Shown here piece by piece: positions 1 through 6,878 of a DNA stretch of 7,409 bases. Origin of the DNA: Paramuribaculum sp. (lineage in GTDB: Bacteria > Bacteroidota > Bacteroidia > Bacteroidales > Muribaculaceae); assembly GCA_029058455.1 (NCBI GenBank), contig JAIDXU010000372.1, positions 1 through 7,409 of the forward strand, written 5' to 3'. Below the pieces are notes generated by a model. The model saw only the letters and a list, made by a program, of their open reading frames with translations. It was not told the DNA's origin and did not search any database. Every line of letters starts with the position of its first letter. The stretch's first letter is position 1. Made by a program: the position numbers and the translations under genes.

Positions 1-3
1 GTG

Positions 4-999
4 TCACACAAGAGTTTCCGACATTAGGGTAATCGCGCCCGAAGCCTTGGCGTTGCGATAGAGAATGTCATACACACCCTCGAGAATCGGCATAGCCACT
101 CCGTAGAGCTGATTAATTTCGTGGATACATTTTGTGCCGTAGTATCCTTCTGCCGTCTGCTCCATCTCCATGCGGGCAGCCTTAACCGAATAACCCCGGC
201 CAATCATAGAGCCGAAATTATGATTGCGGGAGAAACGGGAATAGCTTGTCACAAGGAGGTCACCGAGATATACCGAATCACATATCTGACGCGGCCGCGG
301 ACACACCGTGTCGATAAATCTTTCCATCTCTCTGATGGCATTGCTCACAAGCATAGCCTGAAAGTTATCTCCCCATTTCAATCCATGAACTATGCCCGAA
401 GCTATCGAATAGATGTTTTTGAGCACAGCGGCATATTCTATGCCGTCAACGTCTGAAGAGGTAATCGTGCGGACTGTTTTTCCGCTCAGACATGAAGCGA
501 ACTGACTGGCATGGAAGATATCATTACAACCCACTGTGAGATAGCTTTGGCGGCCGAGAGCTATTTCTTCGGCATGACACGGACCGCTCACCACCAACAT
601 GTGCTCGGGCTTAACGCCAAAACGTCTCATCATATAGGTAGTGATGATTTCATTCTGATCAGGCACTATACCTTTGATAGCGGTCACAACATATTTGTCG
701 GAAATATCGACGGTAATTTTATCGACATGACTTTTAAAATATGGTGAAGGCATCACAAGCAAAAGTGTATCGGCTTTGCTACACACTTCGTTGATGTCAC
801 TTGAAAAGTCTATGCGGTTGATGTCGAAGATCACATCGGTGAGGTAGGCAGGGTTATGACCCAACCTACGAAACTCCTCAATGCGGTCTTCTCTGCGCAT
901 ATACCACATTATAGAGCTGCAATTTTCAAGCAGCAGCTTTGCAAGAGCCGTAGCCCAGCTGCCGCCGCCCATCACGGCTATGTTACCCGGAAAGCTCAT
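4..999 (-). CDS. gpsA: NAD(P)-dependent glycerol-3-phosphate dehydrogenase
   Basis: GpsA interconverts dihydroxyacetone phosphate and sn-glycerol 3-phosphate in the cytoplasm and supplies the backbone for phospholipids. The 331-residue protein has the usual family length. It opens with a Rossmann fold whose nucleotide loop reads VMGGGSWATALA (residues 9-20); most family members have GAGSWGTA, but I recall the GGGSWATA form from Bacteroidales. Next come SGPCHAEE (138-145) and EYAAVLKNI (188-196), with the predicted catalytic Lys194. The C-terminal helical domain carries GDLLVT (246-251), SRNHNFG (257-263) and AEGYYGTK (283-290). The ATG at 999 fits because the Rossmann strand begins six residues later. 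The gene is complete, with a TGA stop at 4-6. It lies 146 bp downstream of lysS on the same strand. No full TAnnTTTG promoter is visible in the gap, so co-transcription with lysS is plausible. From memory pgi often follows in Bacteroides, but that would be outside the window. Confidence 0.96.
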   Translation of the reverse strand: MSFPGNIAVMGGGSWATALAKLLLENCSSIMWYMRREDRIEEFRRLGHNPAYLTDVIFDINRIDFSSDINEVCSKADTLLLVMPSPYFKSHVDKITVDISDKYVVTAIKGIVPDQNEIITTYMMRRFGVKPEHMLVVSGPCHAEEIALGRQSYLTVGCNDIFHASQFASCLSGKTVRTITSSDVDGIEYAAVLKNIYSIASGIVHGLKWGDNFQAMLVSNAIREMERFIDTVCPRPRQICDSVYLGDLLVTSYSRFSRNHNFGSMIGRGYSVKAARMEMEQTAEGYYGTKCIHEINQLYGVAMPILEGVYDILYRNAKASGAITLMSETLV

Positions 1000-1145
1000 T
1001 TCTGAGGGTTATGTAAGGGAGAATTAATGGTTATGGATTAAGGATATTATCAACAAGCGGCGAGAGTGCCGACAAAATATCCGCTATATAAACGTCAAAA
1101 GAGGGAAGTGGGGTTCGGCGGGGGAGTCTTAAATATCTTTAATAC

Positions 1146-2915
1146 TCAATCCTCGGCAGATGATTGACCGGCATTAGCCGCAGCGGCTGCCTCAATCCAC
1201 ACCTTCACATCTTCGGGCGACGGAGCCTTAAGATCAAGTTTGAATTTCTTGTTGATTCCGCAAAGTTCCTGCTGGAGCTTTCCGTGAGAAGCTTGAGAAG
1301 CCAACTCAGCAACGGTATAGACACCCGCTTTAGCAAGTGGAGCAATCCATTCCTCAGGCACACCGAGAGCAACAAACTTATCAGCCGCATCCTTACGACG
1401 GGTTTTCTCAGGACGCATCTGGGGGAACAGAAGCACCTCCTGAATTGTAGTCTGACCGGTGAGAAGCATCACAAGACGGTCGACACCTATACCCATACCC
1501 GAAGTAGGAGGCATACCGTATTCAAGGGCACGGATAAAGTCGGCATCAATAATCATTGCTTCATCATCACCCTTCTCGCTCAGGCGCATTTGCTCAACAA
1601 ATCTCTCATATTGGTCGATAGGATCGTTAAGCTCTGAATAGGCGTTACAAAGCTCCTTGCCGTTGACCATAAGCTCAAATCGTTCGGTAAGCTCGGGATT
1701 CTCACGATGACGTTTGGTGAGAGGAGACATCTCGATAGGATAGTCGGTGATGAAGGTAGGCTGAATATATTTACCCTCACATTTCTCACCGAAAATTTCG
1801 TCGATAAGCTTACCTTTACCCATAGTCTCGTCGACCTCTATACCGAGATCGCGGCACACACCGCGAAGCTGCTGCTCATCCATGCCTGTAATATCAACAC
1901 CGGTATGTTCGAGAATTGCCTCGGTCATTGTAACGCGTTTGAAAGGTGCTTTGAACGAAATGGTATTTTCACCTACAGTTACCTCGGTCGTGCCGTTTAC
2001 CTCAAGGGCGATACGCTCAAGCATACGCTCGGTGAAATCCATCATCCAGTTATAGTCCTTATATGAAACATAGATTTCCATACAGGTAAACTCGGGGTTG
2101 TGGGTACGATCCATTCCCTCGTTACGGAAATTGCGCGAGAACTCATAAACTCCTTCAAATCCGCCTACGATAAGACGCTTGAGATAAAGCTCGTTGGCAA
2201 TACGGAGATAAAGGGGAATATCAAGAGCATTATGATGGGTAATGAAAGGACGCGCGGCTGCTCCACCGGGAATTGACTGGAGAATAGGTGTATCAACCTC
2301 AATATATCCGGCTTCGTTAAAGAAGTTACGCATAGAGTTGAACACCTTTGTGCGCTTAAGAAATATATCCTTCACACCCTCGTTAACCACAAGGTCTACA
2401 TAACGGCGACGGTAGCGCAGTTCGGGGTCTTCGAAAGCATCATACACCACTCCGTCTTTCATCTTAACGATAGGAAGCGGACGCAATGACTTGGCAAGCA
2501 CCGTGATTTTGCGGGCATGTATGGTGATTTCACCCATCTGAGTGCGGAACACATATCCTTCAACTCCGATAAAGTCACCTATATCAAGCAGTTTCTTGAT
2601 TACAAGATTGTAGAATTGCTTATCCTCTCCGGGACAAATATCGTCGCGGCTGATATAAATCTGTATTCTGCCTCTCGAATCCTGCAACTCGATAAAGGCA
2701 GCTTTACACATAATGCGGCGACTCATTATTCTACCGGCCACGGTAACATCACGGGCGGGAGCGTCGTCGGCAAAATCGGCTTTGATTTGGGTTGAAAATG
2801 CGCTTACCGGATATTCGGCAGCAGGATAAGGTTCTATGCCAAGATCGCGCAACTGCTGGAGAGAGTTGCGACGTATAATTTCTTGTTCGCTGAGTTCAAG
2901 TGGATTAATAGCCAT
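1146..2915 (-). CDS. lysS: lysyl-tRNA synthetase, class II, with C-terminal extension
   Basis: LysRS charges tRNA-Lys with lysine using ATP, in the cytoplasm. The 589-residue product has an N-terminal OB-fold anticodon-binding domain (about 57-140) and then the class II catalytic core. Motif 1 lies near 199-213 ([12 protein letters not shown]). The linker has GGAAARPF (217-224) and the [12 protein letters not shown] helix (237-248). Motif 2 runs from [15 protein letters not shown] (263-277) into CMEIY, and motif 3 is [15 protein letters not shown] (473-487). The active-site strand with EMSPL and [13 protein letters not shown] (about 395-431) is intact. The core ends near residue 505, as in E. 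coli-size enzymes. About 80 further residues follow and resemble a helix-hairpin-helix fold, a tail I know from Bacteroidetes LysRS. The ATG at 2915 suits the family N-terminus ([17 protein letters not shown]). A good promoter lies just upstream. The gene is divergent from the patatin gene and precedes gpsA. Confidence 0.98.
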   Translation of the reverse strand: MAINPLELSEQEIIRRNSLQQLRDLGIEPYPAAEYPVSAFSTQIKADFADDAPARDVTVAGRIMSRRIMCKAAFIELQDSRGRIQIYISRDDICPGEDKQFYNLVIKKLLDIGDFIGVEGYVFRTQMGEITIHARKITVLAKSLRPLPIVKMKDGVVYDAFEDPELRYRRRYVDLVVNEGVKDIFLKRTKVFNSMRNFFNEAGYIEVDTPILQSIPGGAAARPFITHHNALDIPLYLRIANELYLKRLIVGGFEGVYEFSRNFRNEGMDRTHNPEFTCMEIYVSYKDYNWMMDFTERMLERIALEVNGTTEVTVGENTISFKAPFKRVTMTEAILEHTGVDITGMDEQQLRGVCRDLGIEVDETMGKGKLIDEIFGEKCEGKYIQPTFITDYPIEMSPLTKRHRENPELTERFELMVNGKELCNAYSELNDPIDQYERFVEQMRLSEKGDDEAMIIDADFIRALEYGMPPTSGMGIGVDRLVMLLTGQTTIQEVLLFPQMRPEKTRRKDAADKFVALGVPEEWIAPLAKAGVYTVAELASQASHGKLQQELCGINKKFKLDLKAPSPEDVKVWIEAAAAANAGQSSAED

Positions 2916-2933
2916 AGTAATGACAATAAATTG

Positions 2934-2943
2934 GGAAATTTCC
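2934..2943. repeat. 10-bp perfect palindrome at predicted lysS start point
   Basis: GGAAATTTCC is its own reverse complement. It sits directly downstream of the lysS -7 element, over the predicted transcription start. The position would suit a small operator or an initial-transcribed-region signal. A palindrome this short in AT-rich intergenic DNA can also arise by chance, so no function is assigned. Confidence 0.3.
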
Positions 2944-2944
2944 G

Positions 2945-2975
2945 CAAAATTACAGAAAAAAAATCAACAATCAAA
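2945..2975 (-). promoter_or_regulatory. Bacteroidetes-type promoter of lysS
   Basis: On the minus strand a -33 element TTTG (2975-2972) is followed, after exactly 19 bp, by a -7 element TAATTTTG (2952-2945), which matches TAnnTTTG. The predicted transcription start is near 2938-2942, giving a leader of about 25 nt before the lysS ATG. Both elements and their spacing fit the consensus for the Bacteroidetes primary sigma factor. The start point itself is inferred, not seen. Confidence 0.75.
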
Positions 2976-3010
2976 ATCTCGCGCCCGCTATATAGAATTA
3001 TGGTGAGAAT

Positions 3011-3042
3011 TTTGGATGAGAAACGGTTTTTAGCTATCTTTG
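3011..3042 (+). promoter_or_regulatory. Bacteroidetes-type promoter of the patatin-GH13 unit
   Basis: A -33 element TTTG (3011-3014) is separated by 20 bp from a -7 element TATCTTTG (3035-3042), an exact TAnnTTTG match. Transcription should begin near 3046-3050 and leave a leader of about 40 nt before the patatin ATG at 3089. With the lysS promoter it forms a divergent pair about 60 bp apart. The left arm of an inverted repeat (3036-3064) overlaps the -7 element. Confidence 0.75.
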
Positions 3043-3064
3043 CCCTGCCTAAAGAGGCAAAGAT
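3036..3064. repeat. perfect 9-bp inverted repeat over the patatin promoter
   Basis: ATCTTTGCC (3036-3044) and GGCAAAGAT (3056-3064) are perfect reverse complements separated by 11 bp. The left arm lies on the -7 element, and the centre falls at the predicted transcription start. The left arm would therefore mostly not be transcribed, so a DNA-level operator is more likely than an RNA hairpin. No repressor gene is visible nearby. The repeat itself is certain; its role is inference. Confidence 0.4.
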
Positions 3065-3088
3065 CATGATTACAAGCACGCTGATTTT

Positions 3089-3967
3089 ATGATAAACGAC
3101 TCATTGTCAAAGGTACGCGCATTAGCCCGTAAGCTCACCGGAGAAGCCGGCTCCCGGAGATATAAGGTTGGAGTGGCTTTTAGCGGCGGCGGGTCACGCG
3201 GATTTGCCCATTGCGGAGCTTTACTTGCATTGGAAAATGCGGGAATAAGACCGCAGATTGTGGCCGGAGTTAGTGCCGGCTCGGTAGTTTCGACTCTCTA
3301 TGCCGCCGGTATGCGGCCTCAGCAAATAGTGGAGATTTTCACCGGGTTTGGATTTACCGATTTCGTAGAGTTTAAAGGTATACATAATGGTGGAATTTTC
3401 AGCCTGTTGCCATTCGGGAAGTTTATCGAAAAAGCTGCAAAGGTGCAACGTCTCGAGGATTTGGAAATGACCAATGTAGTATGTGCTTCAGACTTCGACA
3501 ACGGCCAGCCTAAACAATTCCGTAGCGGAAGAATAAAGGATATAATCGCCGCCTCATGCTGTATTCCTATATTGTTTAATCCCGTTGTGATCGACGGAGT
3601 GAGATATGTTGACGGGGGAGTGCTGCGCAATCTTCCGGCTTGGCCTATAAGAAAGGAATGTGACCTGCTGATAGGTGTAAACTGTTCGCCACTGACTTCT
3701 CAGGCCTCAAAATCGTCAATTACCTCAAATGCTTTCCGCACATATCAGCTAATGGCCAAGACCAATGTTGCCGAAGATATGGCCATGTGCGATTTCACAG
3801 TCAACATTACCGAAATAGCTCATCAGAAAACTTTTGATCTCGACAATATCAGAACGACTGTTAAGGCAGGTTATGACGCTATGGCCGAGGCTCTCCGAAA
3901 TGTCGGAATCATGCCCCTCAGCCCTGACTCGCCTCCGGCCGAAACCGACAGGCTTTCTAACAAATAA
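3089..3967 (+). CDS. patatin-like phospholipase (cytosolic serine lipid hydrolase)
   Basis: Patatin-family enzymes hydrolyse acyl esters of phospholipids or other lipids with a Ser-Asp dyad. All the signature parts are here. The glycine-rich oxyanion loop is GGGSRG (33-38), the nucleophile elbow is GVSAG (60-64, Ser62), and the catalytic Asp is in YVDGG (173-177, Asp175). The fold starts at KVGVAFSGGG, after about 25 polar N-terminal residues. There is no signal peptide or membrane helix and no outer-membrane barrel, so this is the short RssA/YchK-like cytosolic type, and 292 residues is normal for that group. The ATG at 3089 lacks a clear Shine-Dalgarno sequence, which is common in Bacteroidetes. 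It overlaps the TGA of a possible 8-codon ORF. A promoter lies at 3011-3042. The GH13 gene follows after 30 bp, which suggests an operon. The natural substrate cannot be told from sequence. Confidence 0.93.
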   Translation: MINDSLSKVRALARKLTGEAGSRRYKVGVAFSGGGSRGFAHCGALLALENAGIRPQIVAGVSAGSVVSTLYAAGMRPQQIVEIFTGFGFTDFVEFKGIHNGGIFSLLPFGKFIEKAAKVQRLEDLEMTNVVCASDFDNGQPKQFRSGRIKDIIAASCCIPILFNPVVIDGVRYVDGGVLRNLPAWPIRKECDLLIGVNCSPLTSQASKSSITSNAFRTYQLMAKTNVAEDMAMCDFTVNITEIAHQKTFDLDNIRTTVKAGYDAMAEALRNVGIMPLSPDSPPAETDRLSNK

Positions 3968-3997
3968 AAACGAATCACACCAATAATTTATAAGATA

Positions 3998-5698
3998 GTG
4001 AATCATAAACCGAATATATATCAGCTCTTGCCACGATTGTTTTCAAACGATTGTGAAAATCCGGTGGTTAACGGCACAATCGAGCAAAATGGCTCGGGTA
4101 AACTTAATCATATAACCGAAGATGTAATTAAATCGATCGCTGAACTGGGAGTCAATACCATTTGGTATACCGGCGTTATCGAACACGCTCAGGCAACCGA
4201 TTACTCCGAATATGGTATTCTGCCCGACAATCCATATATAGTGAAAGGTAAGGCAGGATCACCCTATGCCATAAAAGATTATTATGACATCGATCCCGAT
4301 ATAGCCGAAGATGTGCCTAACCGCATGAAGGAGTTTGAGGCTCTTGTGGAGCGTACGCATCGTTGCGGCCTGAAAGTTGCGATTGATTTCGTTCCCAACC
4401 ATCTTGCCCGCCAGTATCATTCAGACGCCGCTCCCGATGGCGTGGTTGACTTTGGCGTAAATGACGACAGGGAAATGTTCTTCAGCCCGTCAAACAATTT
4501 CTATTATATCACACGTCAACAGTTTGCTCCTCAGTTTGATTGCGGAAGCGGAAGCGAAGCCTATATCGAGTTTCCGGCCAAAGCATCAGGCAATGACTGC
4601 TTCACGGCATTTCCCGGTAGAAATGACTGGTATGAGACAGTTAAACTCAACTATGGCGTGGATTATGGTAACGGCTCGCATCATTTCGATCCTATTCCCC
4701 CGACATGGATCATGATGAGGGATATTCTGCTTTTCTGGGCCTCAAAGAAGATTGATTATCTGAGGTGTGATATGGTTCATATGGTGCCTCTCGAGTTCTG
4801 GCATTGGGCCATAGCACAAGTCAAGGAACAGTATCCTGAGCTAAAGTTCATAGCGGAAATATATGAGCCCGCGCTCTATCGCCCTTATATCAATTATGGT
4901 GGATTTGATTATCTGTATGACAAAGTTGGTCTGTATGACACACTTCGCGCAATTCAGACATCAGACACTTCGGCCGCCACAATAACAAACTGCTGGCAAA
5001 CCGTCGAGGGAATCAGCGATAAAATGCTCCATTTCCTCGAGAATCATGACGAACAGCGGTTTGCCTCACCTCAATATGCCGGGAACGCCATGCTTGCAAT
5101 ACCTTCGCTTGTTGTCAGCGCCATGATTTCAAAAGCTCCCATGATGATCTATATGGGTCAGGAGTTGGGAGAGAGAGCCCTCGAAGCAGAAGGATTTAGC
5201 GGAGCTGACGGCAGAACCACCATATTCGATTACTGGAGCCTCGACACTCTGAGAAGATGGCTTAACGGCCTCGGGCCTCTCACACCCGGAGAAAAGCTGC
5301 TGACCCGTGATGAAAAGGAGTTGCGTCACATCTACAGCCGTATTCTTCACCTTGCCGCCAACGATCCCGCGCTGGCTCAAGGTTGCTTCTTCGACCTGAT
5401 GTATGTCAACTATCAGAATCCGCAGTTTAATCCGCATCATCAGTATACATTCCTGAGAGTATTTGAGAATGAGGTAGTGGTTGTGGCTGTAAACTTCGAC
5501 AGCTCACCCGTGACTGTTCACATCAACATTCCCGAACATGCGTTTACCACTCTCGGACTCAAACCCTCAACCGAAGTCAACGCCGAAGAACTGCTCTCGG
5601 GTCATAAATCGGTTAAACCGTTCACTCCCGAAAAACCGTTTGTAACCTCGATCAACGCATATTCGGCCGCTGTTTGGAAACTCATCTTACCCGAATGA
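3998..5698 (+). CDS. alpha-amylase family (GH13) intracellular glycoside hydrolase
   Basis: This is a 566-residue GH13 enzyme, expected to act on alpha-glucosidic bonds with a retaining mechanism. The TIM barrel carries all four conserved regions. Region I is DFVPNH (130-135). Region II is YLRCD (254-258), with Arg256 and the predicted nucleophile Asp258. Region III is FIAEIYE (284-290), with acid/base Glu287. Region IV is FLENHDEQR (346-354), with stabiliser Asp351. MGQELGE (386-392) is also typical. A large B-domain insert spans about 136-220, and a C-terminal beta domain about 480-563. There is no signal peptide, so it is probably cytosolic and acts on stored or imported oligosaccharides. 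The start is GTG at 3998, supported by the conserved-looking NHKPNIYQLLPRLF opening immediately after it. It lies 30 bp after the patatin stop with no promoter between them, so co-transcription is likely. Hydrolase, transglycosylase or phosphorylase activity cannot be decided here. Confidence 0.92.
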   Translation: MNHKPNIYQLLPRLFSNDCENPVVNGTIEQNGSGKLNHITEDVIKSIAELGVNTIWYTGVIEHAQATDYSEYGILPDNPYIVKGKAGSPYAIKDYYDIDPDIAEDVPNRMKEFEALVERTHRCGLKVAIDFVPNHLARQYHSDAAPDGVVDFGVNDDREMFFSPSNNFYYITRQQFAPQFDCGSGSEAYIEFPAKASGNDCFTAFPGRNDWYETVKLNYGVDYGNGSHHFDPIPPTWIMMRDILLFWASKKIDYLRCDMVHMVPLEFWHWAIAQVKEQYPELKFIAEIYEPALYRPYINYGGFDYLYDKVGLYDTLRAIQTSDTSAATITNCWQTVEGISDKMLHFLENHDEQRFASPQYAGNAMLAIPSLVVSAMISKAPMMIYMGQELGERALEAEGFSGADGRTTIFDYWSLDTLRRWLNGLGPLTPGEKLLTRDEKELRHIYSRILHLAANDPALAQGCFFDLMYVNYQNPQFNPHHQYTFLRVFENEVVVVAVNFDSSPVTVHINIPEHAFTTLGLKPSTEVNAEELLSGHKSVKPFTPEKPFVTSINAYSAAVWKLILPE

Positions 5699-5745
5699 GA
5701 CTCTTTTTTGAGGCATAACCAAAAAATCAGGCTTCATTCCACACC

Positions 5746-5772
5746 TTGACTGACCAAAAATTATTATTTTTG
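5746..5772 (+). promoter_or_regulatory. probable promoter of prs
   Basis: TATTTTTG (5765-5772) is an exact TAnnTTTG -7 element, followed by a C/A-rich, unstructured leader of about 35 nt before the prs ATG. The only upstream TTG (5746-5748) is 16 bp away, shorter than the usual 19-20, so the -33 element is poor. Its presence between the GH13 stop and prs suggests prs has its own transcription start. Confidence 0.55.
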
Positions 5773-5813
5773 CAGCACAAAACACAACTACAACCCTTAC
5801 CATAAAAAGAGGC

Positions 5814-6758
5814 ATGAAATCTATTATTCATCCTATCAAGATTTTTTCAGGCACCAAGTCAAGATATATGGCGGAGGAAATCTGCAAGGAACTTGGCATT
5901 GAGCTTGGCAAAATGAACATCACCCACTTTGCCGACGGAGAATTTGAAGTTTCGTTTGAAGAACCTATCCGCGGCTGCGAGGTTTATCTCGTGCAGTCAA
6001 CATTCCCCAACTGCGACAACCTCATGGAGCTTCTCCTCATGATCGACGCAGCCAAACGCGCCTCCGCTCACTCAGTGATCGCGGTAATGCCTTATTTCGG
6101 CTGGGCCCGTCAGGATCGTAAAGACAAACCCCGTGTGTCGATCGGCGCCAAACTCGTGGCCAATCTTCTCACTGCGGCCGGCGTTGACCGCGTGATCACC
6201 ATGGATCTTCATGCCGACCAGATTCAGGGCTTCTTCGACGTGCCTGTCGATCACCTCTATGCCTCGTCGGTATTCATTCCCTATATCCAGAGCCTCAACT
6301 TGCCCGACCTTTGTATCGCTACTCCCGACGTCGGCGGTGCAAAACGTGCAAATTCCTATGCCAAGTATCTCAATGTGCCCCTCGTGCTCTGCCACAAGCA
6401 GAGAGCCAAAGCCAATGTCGTTGCAGATATGACAGTGATCGGTGACGTTGAAGGCAAAAATGTAATTCTCATCGACGATATGGTTGATACCGCCGGCACT
6501 ATATCAAAAGCTGCCGATCTGCTTATGAGCAAAGGAGCCAAGAGCGTTCGCGCACTTGCTTCCCACGCCATTATGAGCGACCCGGCTACCGAGCGTGTCA
6601 ACAACTCTGAAATGGTCGAAATGATTTTCACCAATTCTATTCCTTATACAAAGGATAGCAAGAAGGTGACTGTTCTGTCGGTTGCTCCCATGATTGCCGA
6701 TACCATTTCAAGAGTTCACAATAACCAGTCGATTTCATCGCAGTATATTTTCAAATAA
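5814..6758 (+). CDS. prs: ribose-phosphate pyrophosphokinase (PRPP synthetase)
   Basis: Prs transfers pyrophosphate from ATP to ribose 5-phosphate, making PRPP for purine, pyrimidine, histidine, tryptophan and NAD synthesis; it is cytosolic and forms hexamers in the class I family. The 314-residue protein has normal length. Visible motifs are FADGE (39-43), the catalytic flexible loop around PYFGWARQDRKDKPRVSIGA (93-112), the metal and ATP signature DLHADQIQGFF (131-141), PDVGGAKRA (171-179), HKQR (194-197), and the PRPP-binding loop VILIDDMVDTAGTI (217-230). All are intact. The ATG at 5814 precedes the first conserved strand (IKIFSGTKS) by seven residues. AGAGG lies only one base before the ATG, too close for a normal ribosome binding site. 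The gene is rich in C-ending codons compared with its neighbours, as expected for high expression. A strong terminator follows at 6793-6849. Confidence 0.98.
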   Translation: MKSIIHPIKIFSGTKSRYMAEEICKELGIELGKMNITHFADGEFEVSFEEPIRGCEVYLVQSTFPNCDNLMELLLMIDAAKRASAHSVIAVMPYFGWARQDRKDKPRVSIGAKLVANLLTAAGVDRVITMDLHADQIQGFFDVPVDHLYASSVFIPYIQSLNLPDLCIATPDVGGAKRANSYAKYLNVPLVLCHKQRAKANVVADMTVIGDVEGKNVILIDDMVDTAGTISKAADLLMSKGAKSVRALASHAIMSDPATERVNNSEMVEMIFTNSIPYTKDSKKVTVLSVAPMIADTISRVHNNQSISSQYIFK

Positions 6759-6792
6759 TCGATATCGGTTAGCAAAAAGAATCTCCGACATT

Positions 6793-6849
6793 AATATCGG
6801 CGGCGGTGTCTTTCAGAAGTCAGAGATACCGTTGCCGATATTGTTTTTT
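6793..6849 (+). terminator. strong intrinsic terminator of prs
   Basis: The arms 6793-6813 and 6822-6842 pair along all 21 positions, with 17 Watson-Crick pairs and 4 G-T wobbles, around an 8-base loop (CAGAAGTC, 6814-6821). The outermost nine pairs are perfect (AATATCGGC with GCCGATATT). Six T residues (6844-6849) follow after one G. This is a textbook rho-independent terminator 34 bp after the prs stop. It ends only 29 bp before the ATG of the next gene, so an attenuator role for that gene is also possible. Confidence 0.9.
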
Positions 6850-6878
6850 GATAAATCAATTATAATCACCTTATAACC

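Noticed and set aside
31..60. GpsA GGGSWATA loop instead of GAGSWGTA as an active-site anomaly (the loop itself is encoded near 940-975)
   Set aside because: I recall this variant from Bacteroidales GpsA, and all other catalytic motifs are intact, so it is a lineage trait and not a defect.
121..456. Antisense ORFs over gpsA and lysS (for example 121-456, 511-747, 1164-1637, 1707-2066)
   Set aside because: They are opposite-strand shadows of well-identified genes, with no recognisable domain and no promoter.
1000..1145. Possible gpsA promoter ATATTTTG on the minus strand near 1076-1083
   Set aside because: The spacing inside the -7 element is one base short of TAnnTTTG, so the match is not good enough to report. 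I see nothing else in this gap.
1124..1147. Hairpin overlapping the lysS stop (10-bp stem with one mismatch, TATC loop)
   Set aside because: It is mostly A-T pairs, with no T-tract following on the minus strand (C-rich sequence follows), so it is not a credible terminator.
2834..3079. 81-aa minus-strand ORF with hydrophobic stretches crossing the lysS start
   Set aside because: It overlaps the lysS 5' end out of frame, covers both promoters, and its hydrophobicity comes from AT-rich intergenic DNA. No domain is recognisable.
2883..3092. 69-aa plus-strand ORF through the lysS-patatin intergenic region
   Set aside because: It begins inside lysS on the opposite strand and runs over both promoters. 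Its sequence is low-complexity and basic, with no family resemblance. Only its last eight codons matter, as a possible leader peptide.
5681..5709. Weak hairpin CTCAT/ATGAG plus T6 at the end of the GH13 gene
   Set aside because: It has only a 5-bp stem, partly inside the coding region, with a gap before the T-run. It is too weak to call a terminator.
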